Assembly: GCA_027559495.1 (NCBI GenBank)
Contig: JAMXSV010000004.1
Location: forward strand, 1,415,001-1,479,000
Source: Aurifilum marmelostoma
Taxonomy: Eukaryota > Ascomycota > Sordariomycetes > Diaporthales > Cryphonectriaceae
DNA: 64,000 nt
Direction: 5' to 3'
Within the stretch, counting starts at the first letter, position 1, and the number at the start of each line of letters is the position of its first letter. A model generated the notes under the pieces. The model worked only from the letters and a program-made list of their open reading frames with translations, was not told the DNA's origin and made no database searches. Shown in pieces: positions 45,540-55,214 of the stretch. The position numbers and the translations under genes were made by a program.

Positions 45540-47279
45540 ACAGACGGCACCATCACGCCATCTTGCCGGCCTGCGCCTGGCGAGGTCGGTTCGGCATATT
45601 CGGACGGCCGCGACGAACCAGACCCCATCTCCCCGACTCGATTGCGCGGCATGAGCGCCAACCTTCTCACCTCTGCACCGCCTCTCTCTCTGCAACTCTC
45701 TGCAACCCTGCACGACTGCAACTTACGACCGCATCCGATGGAGCTCTTTTTCCTATTGTACAAATTAATGTAATGTTCAAGCATACCCGAGGCGCTTCAC
45801 AGCCGATCCGCCGAAGACAACACCTCAGTGGCGAGCAGGGGGGGATTTCGAGGCGCTATACAGCCGAAAGAACCAATATGCACGACTGCCTGCTTGATCA
45901 CAGTGGCCGTTGTGATTCTCGAACCACAACGCCCTTATTATTTTACCTCTTCTAAGAGGTGCATGCTACTTTCGAATCCTTGGTCTTCTTTGATTTGCGG
46001 TTGCTTTTGTCTTTTATCGTTATGGCGGGCGAGATGGACGGGGAATGGACGGGTGGATGGGATTACTCTTTGATTTCTCTTTCCTATTTCTTCCCGTTTT
46101 TATACACAGCTCGGAGAAGCGCGGCGAAGTCCGGTCACATGGCCTCACGGGGAGGTCGTCGAACATCATCCTTTATACAATCACCTTCAGATAAGGTCTC
46201 GGTTCTTGTATGGATATCACCATCGAAAGAAGAAGAAGAAGAAGACATTCTAGACTCGGAAGAACTCGTAATACCTTTGTGTACCTGTAACCCTGTGGAA
46301 ACCAGAGAAGAAAATAAAGCCCGGGGGGGGGGCCTTGAACAGCGCCGGTATGCTGTTGTTGACCTGGGCCGTATCCCTTGGTAGGCTGACCGATGCAGCC
46401 AAAGGCCAGCTTGTGATTTAACGCTGGTCCGAGTAGACAATTGCACTGTACTATACCTTGACCCTTGTTGGCACAAACCCGGACTTTACGGTCGGATCAT
46501 GATCAACTCTGAATCATCGTCACCTATGGATGTATATGATCTACTTTTAGGTGATCGCCAGTGATCGTTCCATCAGGCTGGAGCATGTCATTGCCTAGCA
46601 ATACAACCATAGGTAGTGAAATCCTGTCTGCTCTCCCGGACCCGGCCATATGTGCCATTGGGCCAGCCTTGGCGTGCCAGACTCTTTACCAATTTCCTAT
46701 CCACCCCTCACTACTGCTGCGACAATCTGCATAACCGCGATATGGCCGCGTCTCTGGTTGCTAGTCCAGTCTCGGGATGCAATTCCGTAATGGCATGGAC
46801 ACAGAGTAACTTTTGACCTTCCGTATCGCAGCCCCTGCTACTGGATCTGGCTTCGGATCGTGATGGCACGAGCCTGCCTAGACAGCATAGGACGGAAGCA
46901 AGCGGGTCAGGAAATTGGAGCCTACGAGTAGGTAGTACGCAGGAATTGTGATTATGCCCAGGGCGAGACAATGGCCGGCCCCTACTGAAGGTCCATTCCT
47001 CGAGCCCTCTCCTGCTTACTTGACACGATCTTGAATTGTGCTTTCCGTTGTGAGCTTAGGTCACCGCGCACAAAAAATGCAGGTTTCCCATGCTGACTGC
47101 TCGCATGTACAGCCGGAGGAGTCCCAACTGGACCAGATCTTGAAGGAGCAGAGAGGCGACTGTTGTCTTGTCCGTATCTCCGACCATGGACGTTGCCAAA
47201 CAACCTCTGTTTACACGAACCTATACTCCGCCACACGGTCGTTCTTTGGCCCTTTTCTCGGGCTCGACCCTGCAGGTGC
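45540..47279. other. Convergent RHO3/DUF7924 3' region
   Basis: No gene supported. Holds a GAA microsatellite near 46229 and a G10 run at 46323-46332. Confidence 0.5.
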
Positions 47280-48720
47280 CTATCCCTGTGAACGTCCTGT
47301 GTCTGAGAGCGGATCCACACCAAAATCCAGGTCAGACGGTAAGTGATCAATAGCGGAGCGGATCCTCCCCAGATGTGTGGGCATCCACATATCGTAGATG
47401 TTTTTTGTGAATCGGTACGTGGTCCATCTCTCCTTGCCATCTAGCTCGGTAAAGTCGAACGCACGGATGAGATGGCGGTAGTATCTGGTATCCTTCTTAT
47501 CAATCACAGGATAGTAACCGTAGATTCGTACTGAGCAGTGATCGTGAGATACGGAGAAGCCGAGGATCTGCCGGTGTACTTCATCCTCACGCTTTACGAG
47601 GCGGAAGAGCTCGACGACAGCCCGCACGGCGACAGCCATGCTGTGAGCATTCTGGCGGTCTGCAATATCGAGCGCATCTGCCGCGCACGAAACCTCGCAT
47701 GCTAGGAATGGGAAGTACATATGGCGCGTGGACATGAAGAAGGACAGCTCGCCTGAGCGCCGGTCGCCGACAAAAGGAGAGAGCCTGCCCAGCTGGCCGT
47801 CCGAGAAGGCTTGTCGTGTGAATCCTACCGAATAGTCGGGCTGCGGGCGGGTGCCGGACAGGGGGGATACATTTATTCCAGCCTTGGTTGACGCTCTCGA
47901 TGACGCTCTCAAGGTGTGTTGCGCCACGTGTAGCAAAGGTCTCCGCAGAGGGAACAAGCAGTCGAGATATATCTTGGCTAATTCTAGCTTCGTCCTTGCC
48001 CTGGAGGTCCCGGCAAGCATCGTAGAGATGACTCTGTCCAAAAACCGTGGCATCGGGAACTGACTGGCGGCCTTCAAGAAGGTCCCGGCACATGCGCTTG
48101 CTTGTATCCGATACCCTCAGATCCGATTCGCCCAGAAACACATTTTTGTTCATGAGCAGTAGCTCGTATCGTGGATCCCTGTATGGAGCACTCTTCTCCT
48201 CCCTTGGCCTCTGGTCGCTGGGCGCTGTAGACGAAGCTGGGTTGGAATGCCTACGGCCTATGGAATATGTCGACTCTCCCCTGGCGTTGGTACAATGCAT
48301 GTAGTCCGTGTCTAGGTCTGCCTGAAAATACTCTTCCGGCCAGCGCCCTTCTCTCGCCCAGAAACGAATAACTGCTCGCCAGTCGTCCTCGGGTCCGCCT
48401 GTCTCCTCCTGATTAATGATAGCGACTTGACCTGCGATGAACCTCCGCCGGCGCGGCCGCAGTGCGTCGTCTGGATCGTGTTCGACGGGCTCGACAGTGC
48501 GCTGCCGCTTCTTCTCCTCACAGCCAGAGGATACATCGTCGATCTGACGTCTCAGGGCAGCCTGCTGTGCATCTTGAGGATGTCGATCGGCAGTGAGGGA
48601 CCGCTGACGTCGGAGTCTCTGGCTACGGCGAGGGACGTCTGTAGCTGTATCAGCCCGTGACCCCGAAAGTCCAGCGACGTGCGGCCTGAGCAGGTCTCGG
48701 CAGAAGTCTACCTTTGGCAT
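47280..48720 (-). CDS. DUF7924 family protein, frame broken at a C6 tract
   Basis: A protein of a large fungus-specific family (DUF7924), often in many copies per genome and of unknown function. The ATG at 48720 begins a basic Arg-rich N-terminus (RRSQRLRRQRS). A charged linker follows, then the conserved part: DPRYELLLMNKNVF, LVPSAETFATRG and HLESVIESVNQGWNKCI. The rest is in another frame: LSGTRPQPDYSVGF, YFPFLACEVSC, ALDIADRQNAHSM, VVELFRLVKREDEVHR, VSHDHCSVRIYGYYPVID and the FDFTELDGKERW block. The switch is at the run 47861-47866 (G on plus, C in the gene). Five bases give WNKCIPLSGTRPQP and a 479-aa protein. So it is an intact gene with a sequence error or a recently broken copy. It is divergent from MET1. 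Confidence 0.8.
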
Positions 48721-49728
48721 GAGCAGCTTGACCTTGAGGGGGGACTCTGGGTGCACTCTCTGGCAGGCTGTGAAGCCATGCTGGAAAGTGAGAGTGCCGA
48801 GGGTAAATATGTAATGTATGCTAATGAGGCAACCCTTGAGCCGTGGAGCTGGGATGTTCGCCCCTACAGTGGCAGAGTGGTACTGTACTATAAGCTTAGT
48901 GGAGATCCACAAGTAGACAGCACTAAACTCCAGGGGCCTGGCACAGAAGCGCCGCCTGTTCAGGATCACTTGCCTAACATCAGAACCCCAAGATTACACC
49001 GAACTCTGTTTAGCAGACTGTTCTCCCTTGACACTTGTCGTATCGGGCCATGTTTCCAGTGAAGCTTGGGGAAAGTATTGCTTGTCGGTTCTGTTGGCCG
49101 GGTCTCCGTGCCTCATTGCCCTCCGACATTCGCAGGGCCCGTCTGCTACAGGTACACTTGGCGACAATTCCTGACTAAAGGCAGCCTGCCATTCGCCGGC
49201 TAAGCCTGAAGTGTTCGGGCCGCGCGCGGCTGTCGGGATGGCGTCAGCGGCCTAAGAAAAATCTATGGAGGACGCCTGACTAATAACAACCGCTATGCAT
49301 ACATACAAATGCGTCTCTCTGGGAGAGCACAAGGCCATGCTGCGCCGGGGAAAAAAAGGATACAGAAAATCTAATAAAGGAGTAAGGAGAAGGAGGCTTG
49401 CATTTTAAACTGGTGTGCCGGTGGGATTTTCTTTTTTTCTTTTCTTCTATTACTTCCCTTTCCGTGGTTCAATTCCTTATATTCTCCCTCTATCCATCTG
49501 GTGATAGCCTCACTTCCTCTCCGCCGGCCATCCAGGAAGGTGTACGATGCCAGTGGCGCCGTATATTCCTACCATCTGTACCGCCTCTACCACAACAGAT
49601 ACGGCCTCTTATACTTCGTCTAGTATATAGGAGAAGCCGAAAGACAGGAGGACATCTCATCATCACCACCATTTTCCCTTCCTCCTCCTCCTCCTCCTCC
49701 TCCTTCTCATTAAATTCCCACCCACACC
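48721..49728. promoter_or_regulatory. Divergent DUF7924/MET1 promoter region
   Basis: About 1 kb between start codons. The 300 bp before MET1 are T/C-rich with a (TCC)n tract at about 49680-49705, like a 5' leader. Confidence 0.45.
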
Positions 49729-51663
49729 ATGGCCACACCTACATATCACACTTCCCTCCTCACAGCAACAGACTGCCGCTCCCATGTGCACCTCATCATC
49801 GGCAGCAACTCCCTGGCCGGCAAGCGATGCGAGCAGTCCCTCGCCACAGGGGCGAGGCCCATCCTCATCGCCCCAGACCCTTCAGCATCCTCCTCAGCGC
49901 AGCCCATCCACTACGGACTCACCAAGATCATCGAGTCGTCTCAGGTGACCTGGCTGCGCCAGCCCTTCACGCCTGACCTTCTCTTCTCACTCGGCCGCGA
50001 GGAGGTCAACCACGTGGTCGACGCCGTATTCATCACCACCAACACCAACACCGCCAGCGCCAGCGTGGTCGGCAGCGCTGGGGGACAGCACGACAAGGAT
50101 GCAGGAGTACTGTCATCCGCACAAGACATCTCCGCCCTCTGCAGGCGCAACCGCATCCCCGTCAACGTCGTCGACTCCCCCCGGCTCAGCAGCTTCTCCA
50201 TCCTCTCCACCCACACCGACGGCCCGCTGCAGATCGGCATCACCACCAACGGACGGGGTTGCCATCTCGCCAGCAGGATCCGCCGCGAGGTCGCGGCCTC
50301 CCTACCCGCGGGGCTCGGCGCCGGCTGCGCGAGGCTAGGCGAGGTGAGGCGGAGGGTACAGGAGGAAGACCACCTCCTCCACGAGGCGCTGGCGAACGGC
50401 GGCGGCGGCGGCGGCGGCGGCGTGGCGGACGACGAGGAAGAAGAAGGGCTCGACCAGTCTGCCAGCTTCAACCGCCTCATCACCGAGGAGGACCTAGACG
50501 CCGCAAAGGGCAGGCGCATGAGGTGGCTGGCCCAGGTCTGCGAGTACTGGCCGCTGCGGAGGCTCGCGGCCATCACCGACGAGGACGTCGACGTCGTGCT
50601 GCAGTCGTACCCGGGCACCGCGGGCTCCTCTGCCATCGCGAGCATCGGCCGCGGCGACGACCAGCGTCATGCTGGCAAGCTCATCCTCGCCGGCTCGGGC
50701 CCCGGGCACCCGGACCTGCTCACCCGCGCAACGCACAAGGCTATCCAGTCGGCGGATCTCATCCTCGCCGACAAGCTGGTCCCCGCAGGCGTACTGGACC
50801 TAATCCCGCGGCGTACGCCCGTCTCCATCGCGAGGAAGTTCCCCGGCAACGCGGACCAGGCCCAGGAGGAGCTCCTCGAGCAGGCCCTCGCCGGCGTCAG
50901 GGCGGGCAAGACGGTCCTGCGCCTCAAGCAGGGCGACCCGTTCATCTACGGCCGCGGCGGGGAGGAGGTCGAGTACTTCAGGCGGAAGGGGCTGGGGGAC
51001 AAGGTCATCGTCCTGCCGGGGATCACGAGCGCGCTGAGCGCACCGCTGTTTGCCGCTGTCCCGCCGACGCAGAGGGACGTCGCAGACCAGGTGCTCATCT
51101 GCACCGGCACCGGCAAGAAGGGGAAGCCGCCCGCGCCGCCCGAGTACGTGCCCAGCCGGACGTGTGTGTTCCTCATGGCACTGCACCGCATCACGGGGCT
51201 CGTGACAGAGCTGACGACACATCTGTCCACGGAGCTGAACCAGGAGCACACCAGCAGCGGCGCGGACGGGTCAGCATCATCGTCTGGACCAGAGAAACCA
51301 GCAGAAGAAGGAGCATCACTCCCATCATCACCATCATCAACACCATTAAATCGGACCGAGACAGCCAGGCAGTTCCAAACAGGAGCCCGCACTCTGTGGC
51401 CTCTTGCCACCCCCTGCGCCGTCATCGAGCGCGCGTCGTGCCCGGATCAGCGCGTCATTCGCACGACACTGCAGTTCGTCGCCGAGGCGATCGAGCAGGA
51501 AGGGAGCAGGCCGCCAGGCTTGCTGGTCGTCGGCAGGGCGTGTGAGGCGCTGTACACGCCTGAGAAGGGCCGCGCCTGGACCGTCGAGGAAGGTTTCAGG
51601 GGGCTGGACGTCGAGGATGAGGCCGTGAGCGCTGCCCTGGGCGGGCTGGCGGCTCTGGCATAG
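49729..51663 (+). CDS. MET1: Uroporphyrinogen-III C-methyltransferase with Met8-like N-domain (siroheme synthesis)
   Basis: Met1 uses SAM to methylate uroporphyrinogen III to precorrin-2, the first step to siroheme, the cofactor of sulfite and nitrite reductases. A single exon of 644 aa. Residues about 15-290 resemble the Met8/CysG-N dehydrogenase-chelatase fold, with ISALCRRNRIPVNVVDSP, but the nucleotide loop reads IIGSNSLAGKRC instead of GGGxVAxRK. A Gly run (ggc repeat near 50398) and an acidic stretch form a linker within it. The SUMT domain starts at about 314: LILAGSGPGHPDLLTRAT, SADLILADKLV, LRLKQGDPFIYGRGGEE and VIVLPGITSAL, then ATPCAVIERASCPDQRVI and LLVVGRACEAL. A disordered Ser-rich insert lies at about 505-545. 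Third positions are very C/G-rich. Convergent with PBS2. Confidence 0.92.
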   Translation: MATPTYHTSLLTATDCRSHVHLIIGSNSLAGKRCEQSLATGARPILIAPDPSASSSAQPIHYGLTKIIESSQVTWLRQPFTPDLLFSLGREEVNHVVDAVFITTNTNTASASVVGSAGGQHDKDAGVLSSAQDISALCRRNRIPVNVVDSPRLSSFSILSTHTDGPLQIGITTNGRGCHLASRIRREVAASLPAGLGAGCARLGEVRRRVQEEDHLLHEALANGGGGGGGGVADDEEEEGLDQSASFNRLITEEDLDAAKGRRMRWLAQVCEYWPLRRLAAITDEDVDVVLQSYPGTAGSSAIASIGRGDDQRHAGKLILAGSGPGHPDLLTRATHKAIQSADLILADKLVPAGVLDLIPRRTPVSIARKFPGNADQAQEELLEQALAGVRAGKTVLRLKQGDPFIYGRGGEEVEYFRRKGLGDKVIVLPGITSALSAPLFAAVPPTQRDVADQVLICTGTGKKGKPPAPPEYVPSRTCVFLMALHRITGLVTELTTHLSTELNQEHTSSGADGSASSSGPEKPAEEGASLPSSPSSTPLNRTETARQFQTGARTLWPLATPCAVIERASCPDQRVIRTTLQFVAEAIEQEGSRPPGLLVVGRACEALYTPEKGRAWTVEEGFRGLDVEDEAVSAALGGLAALA

Positions 51664-53150
51664 GATCAGGTTTTTTGAGTAGTTTGAACTGACAAGTTCC
51701 ACCTCACGAGTGGATGAGGAACAAGCCATGTGATCAAGGTAGTGCTAAATGAGAGCACTTTCACAAAGACAATGCCTCTGTACGACGCTGTTGACCCCGC
51801 TCGAACGAAGTCTCTTCCTATGCTCGAACGGTAGAGGGACCAGGCTCGCCTCGGACCTGCAAGGAGACTGGATTCACCGATGCCTTCGAAGATCAACACC
51901 TATCCCGCAGGCGCTGTGGAAGACCCAGGCAAAGAGGGGTGAGCTTATCTACACCTCGATCCCGCGGCCCTCCTTTTCTTTTTTGTGCAGGCGAGCAGGT
52001 TCTGGGTGTTGAGGATAGTCGGTCGACCTGGTGGTCATCAGTCCTCGGCCAACCACCAGCTTTTTTCCATCTCAAGAAGCGACCTGACGATGTGTTTCTC
52101 GGCGACCGAATGGCACATAGTGTACGTTCTTCGGGGGCGCACATTCCAGGAGGATATATTGAACTGCAGTGTTTGTGCGCACGTCATTCTTTTACTATAA
52201 TGCATATAATGCAATGTTCAAGGCTCAATCGTGTTTGCACACAACCACAACCACCCCGCCCAATACCAGAACGACCGAGAAACGTTACCAAATATATCGA
52301 TCCCTCACTCTCCGGTCCCGTGAAATTGAACGGCAGATGCAAAACCATTAGAAATTACACAAAACACAGCCAGCTGACGGTCCTTTAGCAACGAGGGAGC
52401 CATGCACGATGATGCCCTCCCGCTCGGGGCCCCTTTGCTCCGCCCTTGCCCCTCCACCTCTCCCAACACTCACGTACGACGCGACGACGATCTCGGATTC
52501 ATCATATGCACAAATGGTGGCATTTTTGGTCCCTCTGATGTTGTAGCTACATACTCGGGTGGCACAGCCCGCTATCCAAATCCAGGCTGCTGACCACCAG
52601 CCTTCGGAAAACGTCAATACTTGACACCATTTCTTGGCCCGCCGGCCGCGTTGAGGACGCCAGGTCCCGCCTTTCTGCCCTTCTGGATTGGAATGGTCTG
52701 TTGAATACAATAAAAAAAAAAAAAATGACCAAGAAATAATTTCCTTCAGTAAGCAAGATAAGCGAGAGAAGTTGCGTCCCTATACACTCTTGTCTTGCGG
52801 CTGCTGCTCTAGTAGGGTTCGTGCCAATCGAGTCAATACATTCGAAACGCTATACATGTACCCGCAATGTGTTTGTGTTTGCGTGTGTGACGCTCTCTCT
52901 GCGTTGCTCTCGAGATGCTCACGCTCCCGGCAGAAGATATATCAACAAACGAGTGAGCCAAGAGGTGCTGCTTGTGGTGTTTTTCGGTTGTGACATATGA
53001 AACAGCCCATTTATTGCTGTTCGGGCGGTAGTGATCTCCAAGGTAGGTCAGGCACGCACGCAATGCTGCGTTCCTCGTACACAACTACCATATCCGTGTT
53101 TGTTTAGACATCACGATGGGATGCTGCCTTGTGATTACCCCCTCCTCTAC
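51664..53150. other. Convergent MET1/PBS2 3' region
   Basis: 1.5 kb without a supportable gene; 3' UTRs and an A13 run near 52711. Short open frames on both strands overlap each other and lack protein-like composition. Confidence 0.5.
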
Positions 53151-55214
53151 TCAGGTCTCTGCTGCCATCGGGCTGGTGGCGGGGCTGACAGAATCCATAG
53201 GCGGGGCGTGTAGTGCGGGTTTCTCGGCAGTCGCAGGCTGGAGTCCCTGTCGCTTGCGCTCGAGCACGTCGTTGACCCAGGCCGCGACCTCCTCATCGCC
53301 CGCGCCCTCGCTGCTTATATTGAGTTGCTTCGCCGTGGCATCGGCGAGATCGTTATCAGTCGCCTCTGACTCGGCCTCGGCCTCCTCGGTGATGGTCTCG
53401 GGATTACCGAAGGTCTTGATCCAGGGGTGTTGGAGGAGCATGGGGTATGTGTGGCGCTTCTTGGGGTTCTTGTTCAGACATGACTTCACAAAGTCGCGGG
53501 CTAGTGCGGAGTAGCCTTCGGTGGGTAGATCTGGTGGGTCACCCTCGACGATAGCCTGAGGGGAGAAAAAGGAAGAGGATCTTCGGTTAGTCCATCATAT
53601 CCCCTTGCCGAGATGTGAATGGCGGGGCAAAATGACAAGCCACTTACGTTGAGCTGACCAAAGATGGTCGAGCAGATCTCTGGTGGGTAGGGGTATTTGC
53701 CCATGGCACACTCAATGATAGTCAGACCCAGACTCCAGATGTCACTCTGAACACTGTAGGTGCCGTCAGCACCAGCTGCCATGCCACCGCCCGAGATGCG
53801 CTCCGGGGCCATGTAACTCTGACAGCCGATAGTCGTCTTTGCGATACTCGCCACCAGGTTGCCGCTCACGCCAAAGTCGCAAATCTTGACCTGGCCTCTG
53901 GTGTTGACCAGGATGTTTGTTGGTTTCACATCTCGATGGATGATCTTGTGTTCGTCCTTCAGTGACTTGAGCCCCATGATGGTGCTGTAGGTGATCTTGC
54001 GCAGCACGTTCTCTGGGATTCCGCCAGCATAGATCTTGTCAATAGAGCCGCCGTCCATGTACTCGATGCACATGTACACGGCACCTTCTTGGAAGAAGGC
54101 GCCGTAAAAGTCAATTATGTACGGTGAGGAACACTCATGGAGAATGACCAGCTCCTTGAGAATTGTCGTGAACTTGGCCTCGTCCAGCTCTAGCCTGATC
54201 TCCTTCATGGCCATGACCCGCCCTGTGGTGCCGTCGAGCCGCGGGCCCTGGGGGGGACAGCGGTGAGCTCTCATCTGCCGACGAGTCATCATGTCGAGAG
54301 GACACCTTGAAGCCGCTGAGACCCTGGCCAAACCGGGGGATCTTCGGTCGAGCATGGCGGACCTTGTAGACCGTGCCGTAGTTGCCCTTGCCCAGCTCTT
54401 CCATGATGTCAATCTCGTCTAGTGAGATCGTGAAGGTAGCTCCGCTGGCAAAGTTCACTCCGGTCTTGGTGATCGTCGCCGCTCCCTCAAAGGTAATCCA
54501 GCCCTTTTGGGTGTCGACGAACTTCTTGTACTCGTCCATCTTGGAGCCCATCGATGAGCCGTTGGCATTCGGACCGCTGGCGCCAGCACCCCCGTTGATA
54601 TCGGACAGCTTGGGCGTCGCGGCAGGCGACGGACTGCCCGGCAAACCACCAAGGGCCATCTTCCTCCGCTCACTGAGGCCTGGCTTCTTCCCAGCCAGAC
54701 CAGGCACGATAGGAGCGGACCTGGGAAGATTCTGAGGGGGCGGCCGTGACATGCCACCCATGCCGCCTGGGAGCTTTAAGCCGCCAGGCAGACCCCCTGG
54801 AAACCCTCCTGCCATGGGCGACCCGGCACCACCTGAGATTGGCGATGAATTACTCTGTGTGTTGAGACCCGGTCGAGGAAGACCAGCCCGCTCGGCCTGC
54901 AGGGCCCGTGCCTTGGCCATCAGGTCCATAGGCAGGGTGCTTGCTGCAGGGGGCCGCCGAGCCGTCGTCAAGATGCCCGTCACGCTGGAGCTCGGGCTCA
55001 TGCTGGCATTCTGAGGGGCCGAGACGGTTCGTAACGAAGGAACCCGGCGGGGAAGATCTTTCGAGGAGGAAGAAGGAGCATCGAAGGGGGGTCCTGGAGG
55101 ATCCAGCGGGGTGCTGGCTTCAGAAGAGTCGTCGGCTTCGGAGCCGGGAGAGGCGGGGTTGCTCTCAAACTGTTCGTCCGGAGTGGCCGGGACGGAATCC
55201 GGAGAGTCTGGCAT
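53151..55214 (-). CDS. PBS2: MAP kinase kinase PBS2 (HOG / OS pathway)
   Basis: Pbs2 phosphorylates the Hog1 p38-type MAPK in osmotic and fungicide stress signalling. Exons are 55214-54306, 54247-53648 and 53555-53151, giving 637 aa. The first 230 or so residues are Pro/Ser/Gly-rich and disordered, as in Pbs2 scaffolds. FVDTQKGWITFEGAATI and FASGATFTISLDEIDIM precede the kinase. The Gly loop is GKGNYG (about 275-280), the ATP Lys in MAMKEIRLE, then CIEYMDGGS and HRDVKPTN. DFGVSGNLVASIAKT carries the activation Ser/Thr pair, followed by SYMAPERISGG and a short C-tail. Intron 2 (92 bp, GTAAGT..CTCAG) is clear. The first junction is not: either a 58-bp GTGTCC..CCCAG intron (54248-54305), or one extra base in the G7 run 54250-54256, which would give 656 aa. 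Confidence 0.93.

Noticed and set aside
50259..51545. 428-codon alternate frame within MET1
   Set aside because: Arg/Gly/Pro-rich frame-shifted reading of GC-rich codons; the MET1 frame is conserved throughout.
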